From Bog-756 sp963824645 (GTDB lineage: Bacteria > Actinomycetota > Acidimicrobiia > Acidimicrobiales > RAAP-2), in the NCBI GenBank assembly GCA_963824645.1, contig CAWGQC010000009.1, forward strand, positions 186,001 to 250,000: DNA of 64,000 bases, given 5' to 3'. Of this stretch, positions 1-9,263 are shown one piece after another. Numbering within the stretch: position 1 is the stretch's first letter; the number at the start of each line of letters is the position of its first letter. A program made the position numbers and the translations under genes. Under the pieces are notes generated by a model that saw only the letters and a program-made list of their open reading frames with translations, did not search any database and was not told the origin of the DNA.

Positions 1-55
1 GTGTGCCATCCGACACGGGCCCGACCCTCCCATGCATGTGGCGGCGTCGAATCTC

Positions 56-1522
56 TCACAGTCCGGACTCGACCTTGATACGGCCGGCGGCGGCGGCCTT
101 TTTGAGGGCGTCGTAGTCGCGCTCGTTCTGGTCGGCATACGTCTCAGCAAAGGTGGCCATTGCGTTGTCGAAGCTTTTTCCCGACCCGAGATAGGCGGCG
201 ATGGCAATCCGGTCGCCGGAGCGGGCGTGCGCCCGGGCCAGTGTCCAGCCACAGAGTCGGGCGTAGATGGCCATAGCCGGTGCAATCATCACGTCGGTAT
301 CGACCGAGCCCTTCCAGTCCCGCAACTGGCGGATATAGAAGTCTCTCTGTACGCCGTCGATACCGTGGACCTGGTCCCAGCCAAGGAAGATGTCACTCGA
401 CGCCTGCATCAGGTGCTGCCCCGCCACCACCCGTTCGCCCTGGTTGGTATAGCGGCTCTTGCCTACGAACCGGGCCAGAACCGACTCCTGGGCCTCCTTG
501 GCCTGGAGCAGCAACGGGTCGCTCCCATCGCTCCCCACCAGCAACAGAACCCAGGCTCGGGTGCCCACGCTGCCCACGCCGACCACCTTGCGGGCGACGC
601 GGACCAATCGAAACTGCTGGAGCAGGTGGCGACGATCGCTCTGGAGAGTGTGACGATAGCTGTGGAGGAGACCGTGCATGCGCTCCGTCAGCTCGGCGCC
701 ATCAACTCCGGAAATCAGCTCCTCGACCGGTACGATGAGGGGTGGGTTGCTGACGAACCGGCTCTCCCCGTCGACCACCTCGGTGAGCTTCTCCAAGGCC
801 TGCATGCTGTCGCGGGTCCTGGCCTTGGCTAGCTGCTTGTCAGCGCGGGCTTTGACTTTGGACAAGGTCTTGTCGGAACCCTTCCGCCCGCTGAGGCCGA
901 GTTCATCGCCCAACTCGTCCAGCACTTTGGCAATGTCCATGCGTGAATACCACACATCGAGATCCCGCATGCCGGCCAATTTGGCCATCTCCGTCCGGTA
1001 ACTGGCCGCCGCCTCGAGGACGATGGCGGCCCGCTCCTTTTCGGAGAACCCCCGATCGCGCCCGGCGATGGCCAGGCTGGCGGCCAGTCGCTTCAGGTCC
1101 CACTCCCACGGACCAGGCAGGGTCTCGTCGAAGTCGTTGAGATCGAAGACCAGGGACCGTTCCGCCGAGGCGAATACGCCAAAGTTGCTGAGATGGGCGT
1201 CGCCGCAGGCCTGAACGTTCAGACCCGAGCGCGGAGTGGTTGACAGGTCCGAGGCCATGATCAGGGCGGCACCCCGGTAGAAGGTGAACGGCGAGACGAG
1301 CATCCGACCGTAGCGGATGGGGACCAGCTCCTGGACCCGGGACTCGGCCTGGCTCTCGAGGAGGGCCACCGGGTCGGGGCGGGACCGAGAGGGCGCCCAT
1401 TCTCCCTGAGCCGCCCGGGGCGTGGCCGAACGGGCTGCCTTGCCCAGCGCCACCCGGTCGCTCACTGACGGGTGATCGGGGGCCCCGGACCCTGGCGGCG
1501 TCGAGGTTTGGCTGGTTGACAT
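56..1522 (-). CDS. DUF2252 family protein
   Basis: Protein of 488 residues, the usual length for DUF2252 proteins. The family has a fold related to aminoglycoside and choline kinases: CGDAHLSNFG at about residues 106-115 resembles the kinase catalytic loop and DLNDFDE at about 127-133 the metal-binding segment. No substrate is established, so none is claimed. The first 50 residues are low-complexity, rich in Ser, Pro and Ala, and probably disordered. The start is an ATG at 1522. It is read leftwards, apart from the next gene by about 190 bases that hold nothing I recognise. Family assignment is firm, function unknown. Confidence 0.88.
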   Translation of the reverse strand: MSTSQTSTPPGSGAPDHPSVSDRVALGKAARSATPRAAQGEWAPSRSRPDPVALLESQAESRVQELVPIRYGRMLVSPFTFYRGAALIMASDLSTTPRSGLNVQACGDAHLSNFGVFASAERSLVFDLNDFDETLPGPWEWDLKRLAASLAIAGRDRGFSEKERAAIVLEAAASYRTEMAKLAGMRDLDVWYSRMDIAKVLDELGDELGLSGRKGSDKTLSKVKARADKQLAKARTRDSMQALEKLTEVVDGESRFVSNPPLIVPVEELISGVDGAELTERMHGLLHSYRHTLQSDRRHLLQQFRLVRVARKVVGVGSVGTRAWVLLLVGSDGSDPLLLQAKEAQESVLARFVGKSRYTNQGERVVAGQHLMQASSDIFLGWDQVHGIDGVQRDFYIRQLRDWKGSVDTDVMIAPAMAIYARLCGWTLARAHARSGDRIAIAAYLGSGKSFDNAMATFAETYADQNERDYDALKKAAAAGRIKVESGL

Positions 1523-1716
1523 GGAACCACTTTGGCAGTTGTGCCCTCTGCGGCCATCACCCCCTTCGGGCGATTTCTCCTCCGAGAGGGGACCCGCCCC
1601 GTCAGGGACGCCCTGAAGCGGAAACGGGGCCCGGGGGCGCTCTTACCGCCGAATCCAGGTATGAGGTGCGAGTCCCGTGGCGGACGGGCTCCGCCGGAGC
1701 GGTCGGTAAGAGGCCT

Positions 1717-2388
1717 TCAGAATCCCCCGATCCCCTTACCGATGAGCACGAACCCGATCACCACCAAGAGCACCGCCATGACTGTGGAGTTGTTGGCCTT
1801 CAGCCAGTCGTTCATCGAATCGAGCACCGCTCGCGCCCTATCCCCCATGGTGAGATTGAGGATCACGGGGAGGGCCACGGTGCTGGCCGCTATGACGATG
1901 AACACCACGATGGCCACGGCCTTGTCTCCGCTCGTGGTTGCCCCCTGAGCGATGGCTACCCCACCAGCCACCAGAAGCAGGAGATTCTTTGGATTGACGG
2001 CTGACAGAAGGACGCCAAGGCCACCGGCCTTGATCGGGGTGATGCTCTCGATGGCGGTCAGCCACTGGGGAAGGGCTGGCGGCTCGTCACCTCTCGGACG
2101 TTTGCGCCAGTCGCGAAATGCGACCATCAGCAGCAGTACGCCAAGTCCCACCTTTATCCAGGACACCCCCGCCGACGGACCCGACGACGTGTCGAGGGTG
2201 GCGGTACCGGCGACCGCCACCACGACGGAGAGGACAACGGCGATGCCGCCCAGCCATCCGATGAGGAACGAGGCGCTGTTGGCTCCTGCTCGCTTGGAGA
2301 GGAGCATCAAGATGATGGCGATGATGGGGATGGGGCTGATGGCCACACCGATGGCCAGCGGTAGCGAGTCCCCAATCGCCTGTCCCAT
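1717..2388 (-). CDS. GAP (Sap) family membrane protein
   Basis: Protein of 223 residues with about six hydrophobic segments, beginning with a glycine- and isoleucine-rich helix containing the SPIPIIAIILML stretch that typifies the GAP family. In mycobacteria a member (Sap) helps place sulfolipid-1 at the envelope and another takes part in glycopeptidolipid export; these are distant LysE-like proteins. Here the cargo is unknown. The short loop around residues 95-105 (DWRKRPRGDE) is the only strongly charged part and is probably cytoplasmic. It stands alone on the minus strand with a strong hairpin just upstream that separates it from the next gene. Confidence 0.8.
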   Translation of the reverse strand: MGQAIGDSLPLAIGVAISPIPIIAIILMLLSKRAGANSASFLIGWLGGIAVVLSVVVAVAGTATLDTSSGPSAGVSWIKVGLGVLLLMVAFRDWRKRPRGDEPPALPQWLTAIESITPIKAGGLGVLLSAVNPKNLLLLVAGGVAIAQGATTSGDKAVAIVVFIVIAASTVALPVILNLTMGDRARAVLDSMNDWLKANNSTVMAVLLVVIGFVLIGKGIGGF

Positions 2389-2411
2389 ACTCCCCCAACC
2401 GACCGGATGTT

Positions 2412-2455
2412 CCGGGAAGCCTGCCGACGGCTGTGACCGTCGGCAGGCTTCCCGG
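2412..2455 (-). terminator. 19-bp perfect hairpin terminator
   Basis: Two 19-base arms (2412-2430 and 2437-2455) pair perfectly around a 6-base loop. It lies 50 bases beyond the stop of the leftward gene at 2506-2892 and just before the start of the next leftward gene, so it most likely ends transcription of the former. There is no clean T-run on the minus side, so it may depend on stem strength alone, as is common in actinobacteria. Confidence 0.75.
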
Positions 2456-2505
2456 TTCGTGAATATGCGTTGCTTTAACGGTTCTTCATTCCGACAACCG
2501 CAGAA

Positions 2506-2892
2506 TCACGCCGGTTCGCGCACGCCTCCGTATACGGCCAGGGCGTAGATGACGAGGAAGGCCAGGAAGATGTAGACGAACGCCCAGATCGGGTAGAAGG
2601 GCATCCACCAGATAGCGCTGATCCCTGCGATGGCGGCGGCGATAATCCCGATCCAGCGTGCGAATCCGGATCCGGCCATCACAGCAAAGGCGCAGATGAT
2701 CAGGATGGCGGCCACAATGAAGTCGATCCAACCGTAGGTCTTCAGGCTGTGGCCGAAGACAGCCGCTTCCAGGTTGGCCGGCAGAGTTCCGTGGTATGAA
2801 AAGGCCCAGATGCCGTCGAAGATCTTCATGACGCCGCCTATGCCGAGCATGATTCCGGCAAACAGCAGCCAGCCTTCGCCTCGTTGGTCCAT
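2506..2892 (-). CDS. DUF7144 family four-helix membrane protein
   Basis: Protein of 128 residues with four predicted membrane helices (roughly residues 8-30, 50-72, 76-98, 102-122) and almost no soluble part. The spacing and the short conserved N-terminal motif GWLLFAGIML fit the DUF7144 family, which is common in actinobacteria and has no assigned function. It starts at an ATG at 2892. It is followed by a strong hairpin and preceded by a gene-free stretch, so it is probably monocistronic. Confidence 0.72.
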   Translation of the reverse strand: MDQRGEGWLLFAGIMLGIGGVMKIFDGIWAFSYHGTLPANLEAAVFGHSLKTYGWIDFIVAAILIICAFAVMAGSGFARWIGIIAAAIAGISAIWWMPFYPIWAFVYIFLAFLVIYALAVYGGVREPA

Positions 2893-3269
2893 GATTTCCC
2901 CCTATCCGCCACTCCCAAGGGGAGAGGCATTGACTAACGCCCCTCCGAACATGGTAGGCAGATGGAGCACTCCAGACCGCGGATCTGTCGATTGCGGGAT
3001 AGGCAGACAACGGCACCAGACCGAACCGCCTTCTCAGGTGAGTAACCGATGCGGGGCCGTATCCCCCTTGTCACTTCGAAGTGAAGTCTCAGAGATTGTG
3101 ACAAAAGTTGGATCGGCCAGGGACACGTTCACTGCCCAGTCCTCACCATGGCCCAGCCGAGCCACGAGAGTGGCCATCACAATGATCAAAGGCGTCGTCG
3201 GTAACACCTGCCGCGAAACGGCCCCGAACCTAAGGCCCGGGGCCGTCGCTAGCTGTCTTGATTCCAGGG
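2893..3269. other. Gene-free stretch
   Basis: No reading frame here has protein-like composition or a recognisable family. The stretch probably holds the promoter of the leftward DUF7144 gene and the 3' end of the leftward hydrophobic-peptide gene. I see no RNA gene or repeat. Confidence 0.5.
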
Positions 3270-3434
3270 CTACCAGCGGTAGAACCGGTGATTGCCAGCT
3301 CCTTCTCCCCGTCCGATGACGAAGCCGACCAGCCACAGGACCAGTAGCACGAGTGCCAAAATCCACAGCACATGGAGGGCGAATCCCGCGCCAGCCACAA
3401 TCAGAACGACAAGTAGAGCCACGAGCAGCAACAT
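3270..3434 (-). CDS. Small hydrophobic membrane protein (lmo0937-like)
   Basis: A 54-residue protein that is almost entirely two membrane helices (residues 1-20 and 22-40) followed by a short glycine-rich, basic tail. It resembles the short lmo0937/DUF5670-type hydrophobic peptides that are often found next to CsbD genes and induced by general stress. The start is the ATG at 3434, preceded by a good ribosome site (GGGAGG, 7 bases upstream). The CsbD gene ends 15 bases upstream, so the two are very likely one stress transcript. Function is not known. Confidence 0.7.
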   Translation of the reverse strand: MLLLVALLVVLIVAGAGFALHVLWILALVLLVLWLVGFVIGRGEGAGNHRFYRW

Positions 3435-3448
3435 CGCATAGCCTCCCG

Positions 3449-3604
3449 TTATTTTCCGGTGATCTTGTCGGCCACAGCGTCCACCGTGTCCTTTATCTTG
3501 CCTTTGGCCTGGTCGACCTTGCCCTCGCTCTTGAGCTTGTCGTTCCCAGTGGCATCGCCAACAACCTCTTTGGCTCTGCCCTTCGTTTCGTCAACTGCAC
3601 CCAT
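3449..3604 (-). CDS. CsbD family stress protein
   Basis: A 51-residue, highly charged, lysine-rich protein with the CsbD signature: DETKGRAKEVVGDATG near the N-terminus, then repeated K/D/G pairs (KVDQAKGKIKD). CsbD-like proteins are small soluble stress proteins, first described as sigma-B targets in Bacillus; no biochemical role is established. Start ATG at 3604. It precedes the hydrophobic-peptide gene on the same strand, a pairing seen widely in actinobacteria. Confidence 0.85.
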   Translation of the reverse strand: MGAVDETKGRAKEVVGDATGNDKLKSEGKVDQAKGKIKDTVDAVADKITGK

Positions 3605-3976
3605 GCCTTCACCCATTTCAGTTAGATAGGAACTGCCTCTGCAATCCGTGACAACTACCTACCCGATTGAACGACTGACGAAACGAAGACAGTGCCTGCA
3701 GTGCGACGGGGATGGATCCCCCCCGTATCCGAGCCGACCTCCTCGGCGAACAGCCCAACGCTCTATTGGCAAAGGCGACCGCACGTTCGACAGCGCCGCG
3801 AGCATCGTGGGCTAGAGGTCCTGCGCGGGGATGAAGCCGGCGATTGGCATCATGAGATTGGAGGCGTCGAGACGCTCCGAGCCGAACAACAGGGCGAAGA
3901 TACCCGAACTTTCATTCCATTCTTGGTGTGTGTGGCGTCGGAGACCTCGGCACGTGTTCGGCGGTACTCTTCCGAA

Positions 3977-4525
3977 ATGGGACCCCTTCGGTACTCAATC
4001 AACGTCACGTTGGACGGGTGCTGCGATCATCGTGCCATCCCCCCGGACGAAGACTTGCATCGTCACGCGGTCGAGAACCTCAACCAGGCCGATGCCCTTC
4101 TGTTTGGCCGGGTGACTTACGAAATGATGGAATCAGCTTGGCGACCGCCGGAGCCGCAGGGAACGAGACCTGATTGGATGGAATCCTTCGCCCGGACCAT
4201 CAACGCAGCCAAGAAGTACGTCGTGTCCAGCACCTTGGAGCAGGTCGATTGGAACGCGGAACTCGTGCGCGGGGATTTGGGCAAGGCTGTTCGGCGGCTC
4301 AAGCGGGAGTCGGACGAGGGACTGTTCCTAGGAGGTGTGAAGCTCCCACTGGCGTTGACGGAACTGGGTTTGATCGATGAGTACGAGTTCGTGGTGCACC
4401 CCAGGCTCGCCGGGCACGGACCGACATTGTTTGCGGGGCTATCGAAGCATCTCGACTTGAATCTCACAAGCCGACTGGAGTTCGGCTCGGGGGCAGCCGC
4501 TATGCGGTACGAGCCGCGAAGGTAG
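3977..4525 (+). CDS. Dihydrofolate reductase family protein (RibD C-terminal-like)
   Basis: Protein of 182 residues from the ATG at 3977; the open frame runs further upstream to 3692 but that extension lacks family character. It carries the RibD_C/DHFR-like signatures: an N-terminal strand followed by LFGRVTYE near residue 43, a conserved SSTLEQVDW stretch, and the GLFLGGVKLPLALTELGLID-type helix with a PRLAGHGPTLF turn near the C-terminus. Members bind NADPH, but most stand-alone actinobacterial copies have no known substrate and should not be taken as true folate enzymes. It is flanked by genes on the opposite strand, so probably transcribed alone. Confidence 0.85.
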   Translation: MGPLRYSINVTLDGCCDHRAIPPDEDLHRHAVENLNQADALLFGRVTYEMMESAWRPPEPQGTRPDWMESFARTINAAKKYVVSSTLEQVDWNAELVRGDLGKAVRRLKRESDEGLFLGGVKLPLALTELGLIDEYEFVVHPRLAGHGPTLFAGLSKHLDLNLTSRLEFGSGAAAMRYEPRR

Positions 4526-4575
4526 CGATTGGGTTCGCTAGCCCGAGCCGGCATCGACTGGCCCTACGTCGTCGG

Positions 4576-4824
4576 TCAGATGTATGTATCCTCTCGGCGC
4601 ATCACGTTGCCCTGGCCGTCCTGGATCACGGTGCGATGTCGACGCATTCCTGAGCCCAGCATCCCGATGAGGGACAGCACGGCACCGACCGCTCCGACAA
4701 TCATTAAAATGATACCGACCGTGTGCACGTTGAATCCGTGCTGATCCGGGCTCACGGTGAGCGCAAAGTCAAGAACTGCACCGACGGCGAAGGCAATGAT
4801 GCTGGCTGCTAGTCCACCAACCAT
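4576..4824 (-). CDS. DUF6458 family small membrane protein
   Basis: An 82-residue protein with two membrane helices (about 5-24 and 32-58) and a short basic C-terminal tail. The GGLAASIIAFAVGAVLDFAL start and the VGIILMIVGAVG second helix fit DUF6458, an actinobacterial family without known function. Start ATG at 4824; a GGGGAATCCCC-like stretch immediately upstream contains a weak ribosome site. Convergent with the DHFR-family gene. Confidence 0.75.
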   Translation of the reverse strand: MVGGLAASIIAFAVGAVLDFALTVSPDQHGFNVHTVGIILMIVGAVGAVLSLIGMLGSGMRRHRTVIQDGQGNVMRREDTYI

Positions 4825-5252
4825 GGGGATTCCCCTCTCTTCGTTGAGGCTGGTTCATTACCCGTGTAGCACCGGGCCGAAACGATCGCATGACATGGGT
4901 CCCCTAGAAGTGAAAGTGGACTGCCGACGCTTCTAGGGATTCCGTCCGCCCGGGAGGTCGCTCGTTTCGAGTGTCGACGATGGTTTGACAGCACCAACTC
5001 GCTCGAGGCCGACTACGACGTGTTCGGTGGCCGTGATCCCCCCCCACGAAGAAGTACCGATCCGCCCCACTGTCCGCCATGACCGGACTGCTCAACAAAG
5101 TCCCGGCCGGTTAGGACCGCGTGCCAGGGGTAGAGAAGCGTCATGGACCGAGTTCGCCTTAATTGGGCAACCGTCACGGTTCCAGGTTCCGACGTGGTCA
5201 CCTCCCTCCGACGGCTTACTGCGGTTGACGATGGCCCGACCTTTCCCGCAGG
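4825..5252. other. Gene-free stretch with one inverted repeat
   Basis: No supported gene. A 9-base inverted repeat (CCCTAGAAG and its complement, about 4903-4938) lies near the left end and could be a terminator or an operator for the leftward small gene. The remainder probably carries the promoter of the rightward YihY gene. Confidence 0.45.
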
Positions 5253-6350
5253 GTGTCGACCCGTTGGGCGGACAGAGTCTTGAAGGCTCTCGACCAACGC
5301 CTGGCGGGAGCCGATGGGTGGCAGCGGAACCATCGATTCGTAGCAGTGGTCTTCGGCGTCGTAAAGAAGTTCGGCGACGATGACGCCAATCAGTTCGTGG
5401 TGGGACTGGGCTGGTACGGATTCGTGGCCATTTACCCCCTACTACTCATCGTTATTACCGTTTTCGGGTTCATCGGCGCTGCCTCCCTCGGACACCGCCT
5501 GATCTCGACGCTCCACGAGTTCCCGGTGGTGGGAGCCCAATTCAATCCTGAGCGGGGGTCCCGCAGCCTTCACGGAAGCACCCTCGGGTTGATCATCGGC
5601 CTGGCTGTCCTGCTCTACGGTGCTCAAGGGGTCATGCAGACAGCCCAACAGGCGATGGTGAGGGTCTGGAACATTCCCCACGCCGATGCACCGGGATTCC
5701 TACCCCGGTTGGGACGTAGCCTGGCTGGATTGGCCACCATCGGAGGAACCTTCGTGCTCAACGCCGCCGTGGCAACCTTCGCCGGTGGCTCCGGCATCGG
5801 ATCACTCGTACGGATTGCAGTGCTCGTTGGCATGTTGGCCATGAATATTGCTCTGTATCTGTTTACCTTCCGTGTGCTGACCCCGGCCGGCATCACCACT
5901 CGCTCGCTGGTGCCCGGAGCCGCTCTGGCCGCCACCGGGTTCACCTTCCTCATCACACTGGGTTCCGGGCTGGTTCAGCACCAGTTGAAGAACAGCTCAG
6001 CCACTTACGGTCAGTTCGGGATCGTGATCGGTCTGGTGGGCTTCCTCTTCCTCTTGGCCAAAATCACCCTCTACGGCGCTGAACTGAACCCGGTCCTGGC
6101 CCGGAGACTCTGGCCGCGAGCCCTTCAGTCCGGCAACCCCACGGAGGCTGACGATCACGTGCTACACGACATCACCCACGAGAACCTCCGCCGCCAGGAC
6201 CAGCGGATCGGGGTCGGCTTCGGGGATCATGCCCAGGACGAAGCGCGGATCGACGTTGGGAGCAGCCATAGGACCCTCGAGTCTGTCGGACCGGACGGTA
6301 TAGCTGTCCCGACCAACGATTCGACGACTACGGAGTTCGGGACCTCGTGA
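5253..6350 (+). CDS. YihY/BrkB family inner-membrane protein
   Basis: Protein of 365 residues with six membrane helices in the YihY pattern and the family motif FGDDDANQFVVGLGWYGFVAIYPLLL near residues 41-65. YihY-family proteins are membrane proteins of uncertain function, once wrongly called ribonuclease BN. The roughly 90-residue C-terminal tail is soluble and poorly conserved. The start used is a GTG at 5253, before the MSTRWADRVLKALDQ helix that typically opens the family. Its stop overlaps the next start by 4 bases, so the two genes are translationally coupled. Confidence 0.87.
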   Translation: MSTRWADRVLKALDQRLAGADGWQRNHRFVAVVFGVVKKFGDDDANQFVVGLGWYGFVAIYPLLLIVITVFGFIGAASLGHRLISTLHEFPVVGAQFNPERGSRSLHGSTLGLIIGLAVLLYGAQGVMQTAQQAMVRVWNIPHADAPGFLPRLGRSLAGLATIGGTFVLNAAVATFAGGSGIGSLVRIAVLVGMLAMNIALYLFTFRVLTPAGITTRSLVPGAALAATGFTFLITLGSGLVQHQLKNSSATYGQFGIVIGLVGFLFLLAKITLYGAELNPVLARRLWPRALQSGNPTEADDHVLHDITHENLRRQDQRIGVGFGDHAQDEARIDVGSSHRTLESVGPDGIAVPTNDSTTTEFGTS

Positions 6351-6568
6351 CACACGACTCCCGCCTCTCCGAGTCCCGCGACGAAGGGCTGAGAGCCGGG
6401 CCGGACGACGTTGGGAGTTCTCACCGTCAGGGCGATTACGCCGCTCTGTTTGTGTTGGCGCTTGCCCTCGGCCTGGGGGTGGGCGCCGTACTCCTTGCCC
6501 TCCTGACACGAAAGCACCTCTTCGCCCGCCAAATCGCTCCGGCCGACAGCCCGATTCAGGTGGTGTGA
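6347..6568 (+). CDS. Single-helix membrane protein
   Basis: A 73-residue protein with one membrane helix (about 27-48) flanked by an acidic N-terminus and a short basic C-terminal tail. I do not recognise a family. The GTG start overlaps the TGA of the YihY gene (GTGA), the main reason to believe it is translated. Small single-helix partners of this kind often follow YihY genes, but a functional link is inference. Confidence 0.6.
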   Translation: MTHDSRLSESRDEGLRAGPDDVGSSHRQGDYAALFVLALALGLGVGAVLLALLTRKHLFARQIAPADSPIQVV

Positions 6569-6801
6569 CCGGACCTCTCCAAGATGGTCCAGCCGGATGT
6601 TGCGGCTCTCACACCGGGCGATGGTCTGCTCGGCTCAAGCGAGGTGGGAGCCCCCCAGCGCTATCGACGAGCGCCAACCGAGCTCATTCTTCGGCCACGG
6701 TGCGTGATGGAAGGGTCACCTGGTCCGCCGTGACGACGAGGCCCGGGTCGGATGTTCGCCCGAGACAGGACTCGGAATGTTTAAAAGTATTTGAGAGTGG
6801 C

Positions 6802-7794
6802 ATGCATGTGACCGTGCGACCACTAAGAAAACGACACTTCGTCTGGATTCTGCCTGCCATCTTGACTCCCGGGTTCTGCCTAGGATCGGCTCCACCTGCC
6901 TCGGCTGCACCAGCCACGGCAGAGGTAAGGGTGGTCCACCTCTCTCCCGAGACCGGAGGGGCTGACGTGTGGGTTACGCCGGCGGGTGGTACCCAGGCCG
7001 AATTCGCCCACGATGTGACCTACGGCGAAGCGACCAAATACACCAGCGTGCCGGCCGGCACCTACGCCGTGAGCATGCATCCCACTGGGGTCACCACCGG
7101 TAAACCTCTGCTGGCGGGCAACCTGACCGTCGCTGCCGGTGGGGTCTATACGGTGGTGGTGACCGGTCCCACCAGTCATTTGGTGGACAAGGTCCTCGAC
7201 GATGAGTTGGGCCCACCACCGAGCGGACAGTCCAAGGTACGCATCATTCAAGGGTCGACCACCGCTGGGTCTCCCACCATAAAGGCGATCCCGCAGCCGA
7301 CCTTGGCCAGTCATCTGGCTTATGCGGCCGTAACCGGTTATGGCGTGGTCCCCCACGGAGACTGGAGGATCCAGATTTCCACTGAGCCAAAGATGCATCC
7401 CACCGTCGACCTGGCCGCTAACACCGTTTACACGTTGCTGGTTCTGAATGGCCCGAACCACGGTGTAACCGTCCGCACCACAGTTGACGCCACACCGCCT
7501 GCGCCAGCTGCTCCCGCCACAACCGCGTCCCCGCCTGCACCCACTGCGGCTGCCACACCCACGGCATCGACGACGTCGGCCGCGCTTCCCTTCAGTTCCT
7601 CCTCATACTCGGTAAAGAGTGGGGACAACCTGTGGGACATCTCCACTGGTGTGTTGGCATCTGCATTGGGCCACGCTCCGACCGATCAACAGGTGGCGAC
7701 CTACATGGCGGCCCTGATAACAGCCAACAAGAGTCGGCTGACCAACCCCAACTTGATCTACCCGGGGCAGTCATTGGTTCTACCACCGACCTAA
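6802..7794 (+). CDS. Secreted DUF4397 protein with C-terminal LysM domain
   Basis: From the ATG at 6802 this is a 330-residue exported protein. It begins with a basic segment and a hydrophobic core ending in PPASAAPA, a typical signal peptide. Residues about 38-230 are DUF4397, an extracellular beta-rich domain (AEVRVVHLSPETGGADVWV, then SKVRIIQGS). A Pro/Ala/Thr-rich linker (about 232-265) leads to a LysM domain (YSVKSGDNLWDIS to NLIYPGQSLVLPP), which binds peptidoglycan. The combination suggests a wall-attached surface protein. It is followed 15 bases later by another surface-type gene. The frame is open upstream to 6565, but only this start gives a signal peptide. Confidence 0.82.
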   Translation: MHVTVRPLRKRHFVWILPAILTPGFCLGSAPPASAAPATAEVRVVHLSPETGGADVWVTPAGGTQAEFAHDVTYGEATKYTSVPAGTYAVSMHPTGVTTGKPLLAGNLTVAAGGVYTVVVTGPTSHLVDKVLDDELGPPPSGQSKVRIIQGSTTAGSPTIKAIPQPTLASHLAYAAVTGYGVVPHGDWRIQISTEPKMHPTVDLAANTVYTLLVLNGPNHGVTVRTTVDATPPAPAAPATTASPPAPTAAATPTASTTSAALPFSSSSYSVKSGDNLWDISTGVLASALGHAPTDQQVATYMAALITANKSRLTNPNLIYPGQSLVLPPT

Positions 7795-7809
7795 TGGAGG
7801 CCCGTTCAG

Positions 7810-8277
7810 GTGAATCCTTCTTCCTACTTGTCCAGACGGTGGCGATACCTGACTAGTGACATCGTTCGATCGGAACCTTGGAGACATCGGACCAGAGCCC
7901 TGGTTTGGATTGTGTTGCTCGTTGTGATCGTGCTCGAGGGCATCCTGATCATGCAGCCGACCACCTCCCAGAACGCCACGGACCCTCATGCGGCCATTCG
8001 GACTGCGCCCACCGCCATCGAGCCCATACCCAAGGCCACACCCACACCCACACCCACGCCCACGCCCACCGTTCTGCCACCGTCAATTGTTGCCACGACT
8101 CTGGTTCCCGCCACTCCTGCTGAACAAGCTGCGTTCAAAGCCGGTCAGAGGTCATGCCAGACGACGCCGGACAGCAGCTTCGCCACGCTCGACGGCACGC
8201 AGCGCGCCGCGTTCGAGGCCGGTCGCCAGTGGTGCCACTCGCTGAATACGGTCGGCGGCGGCTCCGGTACCAGATAA
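7810..8277 (+). CDS. Membrane-anchored protein with Thr-Pro stalk
   Basis: A 155-residue protein: a basic cytoplasmic start, one membrane helix (about 31-48), an extracellular Thr-Pro repeat stalk (about residues 76-88) and a C-terminal part containing two similar short units (AAFKAGQRSC and AAFEAGRQWC), each with one Cys, which could form a disulfide. I do not recognise a family. It follows the LysM gene by 15 bases with a GGAGG site upstream of its GTG start, so the two are probably one operon and may act together at the cell wall. Confidence 0.6.
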   Translation: MNPSSYLSRRWRYLTSDIVRSEPWRHRTRALVWIVLLVVIVLEGILIMQPTTSQNATDPHAAIRTAPTAIEPIPKATPTPTPTPTPTVLPPSIVATTLVPATPAEQAAFKAGQRSCQTTPDSSFATLDGTQRAAFEAGRQWCHSLNTVGGGSGTR

Positions 8278-8752
8278 TGACCCGGTTCTGAGGCGAACAG
8301 CGTCACTCCCGCTGACCGGGGGGCCTCCACCTACTGGGATCACCGTCGCCGGAGTGGACTGTCGGTTGGAAGCCAGTATGTGATGGCGGCGTCGCCCACG
8401 ACTCGGCGTGTGCCGTTGCCCTGACGATTGTTGCCAGCGCGCATCCCAACACCAGGCATTCATCTGATTACCCATGGACAGTTCTGGAACCAAATCCATC
8501 GTCCGAACGAAGAGAGGCTGGGCGGCCGCTTCGAGCTCACACGCTCGACGGCCAATGTCAGACTCGTTTTGGAGGTGACGGGCTGGACGATTGGCTCGCT
8601 GGTTGGGACCGGGCATGATCCCCTGATTCGCCTCATCGAGCAGAGAGTTGAGGCGGCGGACGGAACCTCAACGGCAGGTGAAACGCCATTCCTGTTTACC
8701 AGACTCTGGCGAGGGTATTCGCTAGCTGATCAATTCGGAAGGCTGAAGCGCC
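8278..8752. other. Gene-free stretch
   Basis: Open frames exist on both strands but none has a recognisable domain, ribosome site or protein-like composition. It presumably holds the promoter of the ATPase gene at 8753. Confidence 0.4.
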
Positions 8753-9118
8753 ATGAACAGAGTGGAAGTCCTTCCTGCGACCACCGAGAGCCCGGCAACA
8801 GCACGGACGTTGGTGCGGGCCGAACTGGTCGGCTGCAACGAGGAGGTGGTCACGGCCGCCGAGCTGATGATCAGCGAGTTGGTGACCAACACGGTGATGC
8901 ACGGTTCGGCTCCTATCCGAATCGAAATACGCCTCGACACCTTCACCGTCAAGGCGACGGTCACAGACAGCAGCTCTGGGCTCCCGGTTCTGACCGCGGC
9001 GGGGATGTCCAATGCGCACGGCCGAGGTCTCATGATCGTGTCATCGCTGGCACACGACTGGGGAATCGTCGAATGTGAGACCGGCAAGTCAGTGTGGTTC
9101 ATCCTGTCCTACCGCTGA
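8753..9118 (+). CDS. Anti-sigma-type ATP-binding protein (HATPase_c_2)
   Basis: A 121-residue single GHKL ATPase domain of the RsbW/SpoIIAB type. The N box is visible as ELMISELVTNTVMHG (about 42-56), then VTDSSSGLP and a C-terminal G box (HGRGLMIV). Such small kinases bind sigma factors or phosphorylate anti-anti-sigma partners; actinobacteria carry many. No partner gene (STAS protein or sigma factor) is adjacent, so its target is unknown. Start ATG at 8753 with a GGAAGG site about 10 bases upstream. Confidence 0.82.
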   Translation: MNRVEVLPATTESPATARTLVRAELVGCNEEVVTAAELMISELVTNTVMHGSAPIRIEIRLDTFTVKATVTDSSSGLPVLTAAGMSNAHGRGLMIVSSLAHDWGIVECETGKSVWFILSYR

Positions 9119-9263
9119 GCTGGGGCGGCCTTCGGTCCGATCTGGACATCCGCTCGAAGAACTCGTCGGGCCGGGTGGGAGGTCCGCTGAACGGCGGTGG
9201 TCCCTCGGCTCCCACGACCCGAGATGGGGCGCCACCCGGTAACCCCCACCCCGGTCTGAGGCT

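Noticed and set aside
8428..9078. Plus-strand frame overlapping the anti-sigma-type ATPase
   Set aside because: The overlapping frame at 8753 has full GHKL motifs; this one has none.
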